5,610 nucleotides of DNA from an uncultured Clostridia bacterium (GTDB lineage Bacteria; Bacillota_A; Clostridia; Christensenellales; UBA3700). Of the stretch, positions 1-4,737 are shown one piece after another; position 1 is the stretch's first letter; each line of letters opens with the position of its first letter. Where the stretch lies: assembly GCA_946545105.1 (NCBI GenBank), contig CAMNMY010000065.1, positions 1 through 5,610 on the forward strand, written 5' to 3'. Below the pieces are notes generated by a model, which saw only the letters and a list, made by a program, of their open reading frames with translations, did no database searches and was not told where the DNA came from. The position numbers and the translations under genes are program-made.

Positions 1-1390
1 CAGATGATGCCATGATTGTTGTATCTGAAATTGGTGATACATGGTCTCCATATACAGCACCCGCCATTGAAGCTGCTAATGTTAAATAGAACAAGCCACT
101 TGTTGTAGAAGCTGGCACTACGGCAATTGCGATAGGAATTAATACGCCGAATGTTCCCCAAGATGTACCTGTTGCAAAAGATAAGATACATGCAATTGCG
201 AAGAATACAAAAGGAATAATACCTAATGCCATTGAATCTGCTGAAATGTGCGCTTGAACAAACGCCTTAGCATTTAATGTTCCATCAAGAATGATAGCGC
301 CTTCTTCGTCTAATCCTTCGCCCTTAGCTCCCATGATTGCACATAGTGTCCAAGCAAAAGTTAAAATCAAGATAGCTGGAACCATAGATTTAAATCCATC
401 AACGAATGAATCCATCATTTCTTTGAAAGACAAAGCTTTAATTGACGCATAGTATATCATTGTTATTATTAAGCCAATAGCTGAGCCCATAGCTAATGCT
501 GATCCTGCATCGCAGTTACTAAATGCTTCTAATACACTAGAACTTTGTGGAACTGTTGTAATCATACCTAAATCCCAATCGTAGAAATAACCATTATAAA
601 TCATTGCGCCTACACAGCATGCAACCAAGATAATGATAGGAACTAACATATATTGAACCTTGCCTTTAATTTCTGCTCTAACAGAAATATCTTCAGCTGG
701 CAACTCCGTTTCACCTGCAAACAAATCGCCATTTTGAGCGGCTTTTTCATTTCTATGCATCTTGAAGAAATCTACTTTTAATAAAATGATTGCTACCATA
801 AACACAATTGTTAAAATAGCATATAAGTTAAATGGGATTGTCTTAACGAATGTTAGAATTCCATTTTCTGCACCATCACCAGCATAACCAGCAACGGCTG
901 CTGCCCATGAAGAAATTGGAGCAATAATACAAATTGGAGCAGCTGTAGAGTCAACTAGATATGCAAGCTTTGCTCTTGAAATCTTATGTCTATCTGTAAC
1001 TGGTCTCATTGCGTTTCCAACTGTTAAACAGTTAAAATAGTCATCAACGAAAATCAAGCATCCTAAGCCAACTGTTGCTAATTGAGCTGTTACTGGGCTC
1101 TTAATTCTTTTAGACATCCATTCTCCATAAGCCTTAGATCCACCAGTCTTAACCATAAGAACTGAGAATACACCTAAGATTACCAAGAAAATTAGGATTC
1201 CACCATTTCCGCCTAATTGATTGCCCATAGTAATAAATGTATTTGACATAGCTTCAAGTGGATTACCACCAGCTAAGAACATTGCACCTAAAAAGATGCC
1301 GGCAAACAAAGATAGGTAAACTTGTTTTGTAAGTAATGCTAATAAAATCGCGATAATAGCTGGGACAAACGCCCAAAATGTTCCTACCAT
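1..1390 (-). CDS. NhaC-family Na+/H+ antiporter-type membrane protein (C-terminus outside window)
   Basis: I translated this frame by hand from the ATG at 1390-1388; it stays open to the left edge, giving about 463 residues without a stop. It is rich in long hydrophobic segments expected to cross the membrane many times. Family signatures are FVDDYFNCLTVGN with the nearby MRPVTDRHKISRAKLAYL, then APICIIAPISSWAA, and near the edge GTSWGTFGVLIPIA and GDHVSPISDTT. These are hallmarks of the NhaC/COG1757 family, secondary transporters that exchange cytoplasmic Na+ for H+; some members exchange organic acids or amino acids, so the substrate here is inferred. The start is secured by AGGAGGG at 1402-1396, five bases before the ATG. 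The family is usually somewhat longer than what is visible, so a few tens of residues are probably missing. It lies downstream of the vWA gene on the same strand but has its own promoter and a hairpin in its leader. Confidence 0.93.
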   Translation of the reverse strand, partial: MVGTFWAFVPAIIAILLALLTKQVYLSLFAGIFLGAMFLAGGNPLEAMSNTFITMGNQLGGNGGILIFLVILGVFSVLMVKTGGSKAYGEWMSKRIKSPVTAQLATVGLGCLIFVDDYFNCLTVGNAMRPVTDRHKISRAKLAYLVDSTAAPICIIAPISSWAAAVAGYAGDGAENGILTFVKTIPFNLYAILTIVFMVAIILLKVDFFKMHRNEKAAQNGDLFAGETELPAEDISVRAEIKGKVQYMLVPIIILVACCVGAMIYNGYFYDWDLGMITTVPQSSSVLEAFSNCDAGSALAMGSAIGLIITMIYYASIKALSFKEMMDSFVDGFKSMVPAILILTFAWTLCAIMGAKGEGLDEEGAIILDGTLNAKAFVQAHISADSMALGIIPFVFFAIACILSFATGTSWGTFGVLIPIAIAVVPASTTSGLFYLTLAASMAGAVYGDHVSPISDTTIMASS

Positions 1391-1406
1391 AATTACCCTC
1401 CTAAGT

Positions 1407-1444
1407 AAAAACAAAACAGCGATACTGAAATTTCAATATCACTG
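1407..1444 (-). terminator. Rho-independent terminator-like hairpin in the leader of the NhaC-type gene
   Basis: Bases 1417-1444 form a 28-base inverted repeat. On the minus strand it gives 12 pairs around a 4-base AAUU loop and is followed at once by the tract TTTTGTTTTT (1416-1407). Two positions (1420/1441 and 1425/1436) are C/A mismatches on the plus strand but G.U wobbles in the minus-strand transcript, which favours an RNA hairpin over a DNA operator. It is 44 bases past the vWA stop and could terminate that gene. It also lies downstream of the promoter at 1488-1460 and just before the AGGAGGG site, so antiporter mRNA must read through it. It may therefore be an attenuator. Confidence 0.72.
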
Positions 1445-1459
1445 ATCTATACGTTAAAT

Positions 1460-1488
1460 ATTATCTAATAATTATTAATACTTGTCAA
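1460..1488 (-). promoter_or_regulatory. Sigma-A-type promoter for the NhaC-type gene
   Basis: On the minus strand a perfect -35 TTGACA (1488-1483) is separated by 17 bases from GATAAT (1465-1460), five of six matches to the -10 consensus. The -35 starts at the base after the vWA stop codon TAA (1491-1489). Transcription would start near 1453, giving a leader of roughly 60 bases that contains the terminator-like hairpin before the start codon at 1390. This is a consensus match only, with no experimental support. Confidence 0.75.
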
Positions 1489-2292
1489 TTACTGCTCATT
1501 TTGGCCTGTTGCCTTGATAATATCTCCAAGTATTCTTTCCACTACCAATTCTAAACATCCATCGTATGGAACTACTGGAAATGTAGATACTCTTTCCCAT
1601 TGAGATACATAATCCCAAGAATGATTTGCTATTTCGCCAAGTGGTGCATATAAAAGCATTCGTGCACACTCTGGATTTAACTTAAGTTGTAGGTTTCTCT
1701 CTTCCTCTTCTTCGCTTTCTTCTGTTCTCAAATGCAATTCATCCCCATAATACTTTCCCCAAGTCCTTCTCATCTCGTCAATACTCTTTGGGAAGTTATA
1801 TCTACTATATCCTGGATATTTTGCTCTTTCTTGCAACCTTAATGGTGAGGCATCTGTAAATACCATAATAATTTGTCTTATATCTTCATCTGGCTTTTGC
1901 TCAATGAAATCACTATTCATCGCAAGCCAAATGGCTTCAAGTGCATTTTCAGGAATCTCATCTCCGCCTCTACCTTCACCATCATCTTTTGTCATTTTGA
2001 TAGTATCAAATTCATTGATGATCTCAACAATTTGAGTGTTTGCATTATAGAATGGGGATTCATGAATTGTATCTTTACCTTCAGATTTAAAATCGGCAAA
2101 ATCAATAACCTTAATTCTAATCTTTCTCATGCTCTTGCCTGCAAGTTTTACTGCTTCTGTTAGACTCTTTGGAAGCGCAATAGCTGTTTGCTTGATTTTG
2201 TCCATAATTAATCGCATACTGCCCGTTGCATCAATAACAAACACAATATCTACAGAACAATTTAATTTTCTAGATTTTGCCATAATAGCCAT
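1489..2292 (-). CDS. von Willebrand factor A (vWA) domain protein with MIDAS motif
   Basis: This is a 267-residue protein, nearly all vWA domain. The first strand DIVFVID (15-21) runs into the metal-ion-dependent adhesion site D21-A-T23-G-S25, a DxTxS form of the usual DxSxS. Further support is the GGDEIPENALEA segment (109-120), typical of the third MIDAS loop region, and strand IIMVFTDASP (141-150), whose D147 is at the late MIDAS aspartate position. There is no signal peptide or membrane segment, so it is probably cytoplasmic. Residues about 150-210 form a charged insert with an acidic run at 191-198 (seven Glu in eight). Such proteins usually bind a partner through the metal site; here no AAA+ ATPase, kinase or phosphatase is adjacent, so its role is unknown. 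AAGGGG (2300-2295) is only 2 bases from the ATG at 2292 and 11 from the in-frame ATG at 2283, so the protein may begin at MAKSRKL. It has its own promoter and diverges from the rluA-family gene. Confidence 0.9.
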   Translation of the reverse strand: MAIMAKSRKLNCSVDIVFVIDATGSMRLIMDKIKQTAIALPKSLTEAVKLAGKSMRKIRIKVIDFADFKSEGKDTIHESPFYNANTQIVEIINEFDTIKMTKDDGEGRGGDEIPENALEAIWLAMNSDFIEQKPDEDIRQIIMVFTDASPLRLQERAKYPGYSRYNFPKSIDEMRRTWGKYYGDELHLRTEESEEEEERNLQLKLNPECARMLLYAPLGEIANHSWDYVSQWERVSTFPVVPYDGCLELVVERILGDIIKATGQNEQ

Positions 2293-2308
2293 TTCCCCTT
2301 ATGCTTTA

Positions 2309-2337
2309 ATTTTATCATTGCTAAAAAAATATAACAA
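2309..2337 (-). promoter_or_regulatory. Probable promoter of the vWA gene
   Basis: Reading the minus strand, TTGTTA (2337-2332) is followed after 17 bases by TAAAAT (2314-2309). TG one base upstream of the hexamer makes an extended -10 (TGATAAAAT). The start would fall near 2302, leaving a leader of only about 10-20 bases. AT-rich DNA throws up such matches by chance, so confidence is moderate. Confidence 0.45.
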
Positions 2338-2348
2338 TATGCTATTAT
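2318..2348 (+). promoter_or_regulatory. Probable extended -10 promoter of the RluA-family gene
   Basis: TATTAT (2343-2348) is preceded by TGC (2340-2342), an extended -10 element. The nearest -35-like hexamer is TTGCTA (2318-2323) with a long 19-base spacer. Typical start-site spacing puts transcription initiation around 2353-2359, on or beside the proposed start codons, so the mRNA would be leaderless or nearly so. The element overlaps the divergent vWA promoter, so the two may compete for RNA polymerase. Confidence 0.5.
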
Positions 2349-2352
2349 ATAT

Positions 2353-3234
2353 ATGCATATGCGAACAATTATAGTAGATAAACACGGAATAAGATTAGAT
2401 AAATACTTGCAAAGTAAATTCCCTACTTTGTCATTCAATTTGCTTCAAAGGTTTCTAAAAGAAAACAAGATAAAAGTAAATTCTAAAAAGGTCCCTTTAA
2501 ATACTGTCTTAAATGCCGGTGATGAATTAAAGTTATTTATCCTTGATGAATTCCTAGATGTTGTTGAGCCTTCATTAGATTTAAAAGCTATCGTATATGA
2601 AGATGAAAACATTCTTGTTGTAAATAAGCCATCTGGATTAATCACAATAGATGAGGATCCTCTTTTAGACACGCTAGATAAACGAATAAAGAAATATTTG
2701 AATTCTTTTGACGGATCTTGTTGTCATAGATTAGATAGAGGCACTCAAGGCTTAGTAATCTACGGAAAGACAAGCAAAGCTTGTGACACAATCTGTGAAG
2801 CCATAAAACAACATAAGTTGCATAAACACTATGTATGTGTCACAGTTGGTTGGCCACAGCCAAATGCTGGAGAAATAAGAAACTATCTTCTAAAAGACGA
2901 TAAAGGTTTTGTGAAAGCGTATTCAAAACAAGTTGAAGGTTCTAAAGAAGCTGTCACAAAATACAAAACAATTGCAACAAAAGATGAACTTGCATATGTT
3001 GATGTTGAAATCTTCACAGGAAGAACGCATCAAATAAGAGTTACATTCAAATCTATATCTTGCCCTATCCTTGGCGATTCTAAATACGGAATAGAAAGCG
3101 TAAATAGAAAGTTCAAAAAGAACCGACAATGTCTTTGCGCATATAAAATTCAAATGCCTACATTTGAAGGCGATTTAAAATATTTATCTAACAAAATTTT
3201 TGAAATAGAAAAGCCTAAATTCAATTTGTTTTAA
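2353..3234 (+). CDS. RluA-family RNA pseudouridine synthase with N-terminal S4 domain
   Basis: This 293-residue enzyme should isomerise a specific uridine to pseudouridine in rRNA or tRNA; the target cannot be told from sequence. Residues about 13-62 form the S4 RNA-binding domain (IRLDKYLQSKFP, then a KENKIKVNSKKV turn). The catalytic domain begins with VVNKPSGL (89-96), carries HRLDRGTQGLVIYGKT (125-140) with the catalytic Asp128, and has GRTHQIRV (223-230) followed by CPILGDSKYG, the standard RluA/RluC/RluD order. The usual S/T before GL is Gln132 here. Length is normal for the family. Start codons are possible at 2353 and 2359 (MHM); neither has a recognisable ribosome binding site, and the promoter sits immediately upstream. 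I see no GC-rich hairpin plus T-tract after the stop, so some transcription may continue into the FAD-protein gene. Confidence 0.94.
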   Translation: MHMRTIIVDKHGIRLDKYLQSKFPTLSFNLLQRFLKENKIKVNSKKVPLNTVLNAGDELKLFILDEFLDVVEPSLDLKAIVYEDENILVVNKPSGLITIDEDPLLDTLDKRIKKYLNSFDGSCCHRLDRGTQGLVIYGKTSKACDTICEAIKQHKLHKHYVCVTVGWPQPNAGEIRNYLLKDDKGFVKAYSKQVEGSKEAVTKYKTIATKDELAYVDVEIFTGRTHQIRVTFKSISCPILGDSKYGIESVNRKFKKNRQCLCAYKIQMPTFEGDLKYLSNKIFEIEKPKFNLF

Positions 3235-3256
3235 TACCCCTTAAAAAAAATGCCCC

Positions 3257-3285
3257 TTTTCAATACAAAAGTATTGTGCTATAAT
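3257..3285 (+). promoter_or_regulatory. Strong extended -10 promoter of the FAD-dependent protein gene
   Basis: A perfect TATAAT (3280-3285) is preceded by TGC, an extended -10. Seventeen bases upstream lies TTTTCA (3257-3262), four of six matches to the -35 consensus. Transcription should begin near G3291/G3292, giving a leader of about 32 bases that starts with a short hairpin. The quality of the -10 fits the biased codon use of the gene it serves. Confidence 0.75.
3261..3276. promoter_or_regulatory. Inverted repeat filling the -35/-10 spacer: candidate operator
   Basis: CAATAC-AAAA-GTATTG is a perfect 6+6 dyad with a 4-base centre. It starts at the last two bases of the -35 and ends one base before the TG of the extended -10, a classic repressor position. 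It is not followed by a T-tract, so it is unlikely to be the terminator of the upstream gene. I do not recognise the cognate regulator; it does not match the Rex, Fur/PerR or LexA consensus as I know them. Confidence 0.5.
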
Positions 3286-3291
3286 GCAATG

Positions 3292-3305
3292 GCGCGAAAA
3301 AGCGC
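3292..3305 (+). other. 5'-terminal mRNA hairpin in the leader of the FAD-dependent protein gene
   Basis: GCGC (3292-3295) pairs with GCGC (3302-3305) around a GAAAAA loop. With transcription starting at about 3291-3292 the hairpin would be at the extreme 5' end of the mRNA, where such stems commonly slow 5'-end decay. The ribosome binding site GAGGT (3310-3314) lies just past it and stays unpaired, nine bases before the ATG. Confidence 0.45.
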
Positions 3306-3323
3306 AAGTGAGGTTTTAGTTTT

Positions 3324-4685
3324 ATGTTATATGATATTGTAATTATTGGTGGTGGTATCGGCGGATTAATGGCTGCTTATAGACTAACCAAAGAAAACAA
3401 GAATTTATCTATTTGTGTAGTAGATAAAGGTAAGGCTATCAATAAGAGAAAATGCCCTATCTCTATGAAGCAAGTTGACCACTGTATTAAGTGTAAGCAA
3501 TGTGCAATCATGGAAGGTATCGGTGGTGCTGGTGCATTCTCTGATGGTAAGTTCAATATCACAACAGAATATGGCGGATGGTTACAAGACTATCTTGGTG
3601 ATGAAACTACTCTAAAGTACATCAACCAAGTTTCAGATATCTTAAATGAGTTTGGTGCTACAGATAAGTGCTACCTACCATCTGATGAAATCAAGCTTGA
3701 ATGTTTAAAACATGATTTACAATTACAACAAGCTACTGTAAAGCACTTAGGCACAGATGGTAACTATAGAGTTATGTCTGCCCTAATGGATTTCTTAAAT
3801 GAAAGAATCACAGTTATTACAGAAGATTCTGTAAAAGACGTTATTATCAAAGATAAAGAAGTAATCCTAGAAAAAGGCGAAAAGCTAAACTACAAAAATT
3901 TAATTATTGCTGTAGGTAGATCTGGATCTGAATGGTTCGAAGATTGGTGCACAAGAAACGATATCAACGTATCTAACAACCAAGTAGATATTGGTGTAAG
4001 AGTTGAACTTCCAAAGATTATCTGGGATGAAATCTCTTCTAAGATTTACGAGCCTAAGATTATCTATAGAACAAAAGTACACGGCGATTTAACAAGAACA
4101 TTCTGTTTCAATGCTGGTGGCGAAGTTGTTATTGAAAATAACGATGGTCTATTAACAGTTAATGGTCACGCAAATGCTGACCCAGCATTAAAGACAAAGA
4201 ATTCTAACTTCTCTATTTTGGCTACAACAAAGTTCACACAACCATTCAACAAGCCAATTGCATATGCAAAGCATATTTGTAAACTTGCTAACATGATTGC
4301 TGGTGGTGGCGTAATCGTACAAAGATTCGGTGACCTATGCGCTAATAGAAGAACAAATGAACATAGACTAAAGCAATCAACTGTTAAGCCTACACTTAAC
4401 GCTGTAGCGGGCGATTTGGCGCTTTGTATTCCAAAGAGACAACTAGATAACATTATTGAAACAATCTACGCTCTAGATAAGATTGCTCCAGGAACAGCAA
4501 ACTACGATACACTTCTATATGGTGTTGAAGCTAAGTTCTATTCAATCAAGCCTGACTTCATTGATGATAACTTCCAAATCGTAGATAGTATTTATGCTAT
4601 TGGTGATGGCGCTGGTATTACAAGAGGTCTTGCTCAAGCTGGTGCAAACGGATTATATGTTGCTGATGCAATCCTAAAGAAATAA
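3324..4685 (+). CDS. NAD(P)/FAD-dependent protein, COG2509 type (uncharacterised oxidoreductase family)
   Basis: This is a 453-residue flavoprotein. YDIVIIGGGIGGLMAAYRL (3-21) is the Rossmann dinucleotide-binding fold with GGGIGG at 9-14. KRKCP (41-45) and a cysteine cluster C44-x9-C54-x2-C57-x2-C60 lead into GIGGAGAFSDGK (65-76), the signature of COG2509 'FAD-dependent dehydrogenase' proteins. AVGRSGSEW (196-204) closes the first FAD region, and YAIGDGAGITRGLAQAG (424-440) is the C-terminal FAD-contacting motif. The length fits the family, whose reaction is not established to my knowledge. No signal peptide or transmembrane segment is evident, so it is cytoplasmic. The start is supported by GAGGT nine bases upstream. 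It appears monocistronic, with a strong promoter carrying a dyad, a 5' hairpin and a good terminator. Codon use is biased: 13 of 14 Phe codons are TTC, against 7 of 14 in the gene before it, suggesting high expression. Confidence 0.92.
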   Translation: MLYDIVIIGGGIGGLMAAYRLTKENKNLSICVVDKGKAINKRKCPISMKQVDHCIKCKQCAIMEGIGGAGAFSDGKFNITTEYGGWLQDYLGDETTLKYINQVSDILNEFGATDKCYLPSDEIKLECLKHDLQLQQATVKHLGTDGNYRVMSALMDFLNERITVITEDSVKDVIIKDKEVILEKGEKLNYKNLIIAVGRSGSEWFEDWCTRNDINVSNNQVDIGVRVELPKIIWDEISSKIYEPKIIYRTKVHGDLTRTFCFNAGGEVVIENNDGLLTVNGHANADPALKTKNSNFSILATTKFTQPFNKPIAYAKHICKLANMIAGGGVIVQRFGDLCANRRTNEHRLKQSTVKPTLNAVAGDLALCIPKRQLDNIIETIYALDKIAPGTANYDTLLYGVEAKFYSIKPDFIDDNFQIVDSIYAIGDGAGITRGLAQAGANGLYVADAILKK

Positions 4686-4705
4686 CAATTTACTGCTAAA
4701 AGTAT

Positions 4706-4737
4706 TACAGCGGCCTATTTGACCGCTGTATTTTTTT
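4706..4737 (+). terminator. Rho-independent terminator of the FAD-dependent protein gene
   Basis: TACAGCGG (4706-4713) pairs perfectly with CCGCTGTA (4723-4730) across a 9-base loop and is followed by TTTTTTT (4731-4737). It begins 20 bases after the stop codon. The T-tract runs into the TAA stop (4738-4736) of the convergent ORF6N gene. On the minus strand the same stem is followed only by a weak T-tract (ATACTTTTAG), so it may also end the convergent transcript, though less efficiently. Confidence 0.9.

Noticed and set aside
1417..1444. The inverted repeat read as a DNA operator for the antiporter promoter
   Set aside because: Both mismatches become G.U pairs only in minus-strand RNA and a T-tract follows, which fits a terminator better; an operator role is not excluded.
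1873..2374. Plus-strand open frames opposite the vWA gene
   Set aside because: They lie antisense to a clear vWA domain, have low-complexity hydrophobic translations and no ribosome binding site.
2445..3153. Minus-strand open frames inside the RluA-family gene
   Set aside because: They are antisense to conserved catalytic motifs, with no plausible domain or start signal.
3241..3260. A-tract plus CCCCTTTT as a terminator for the RluA-family gene
   Set aside because: There are no complementary G residues to form a stem, and the T-run is only four bases.
3377..4453. Minus-strand open frames inside the FAD-protein gene
   Set aside because: Their translations match nothing I recognise, and the sense strand carries a full-length family protein.
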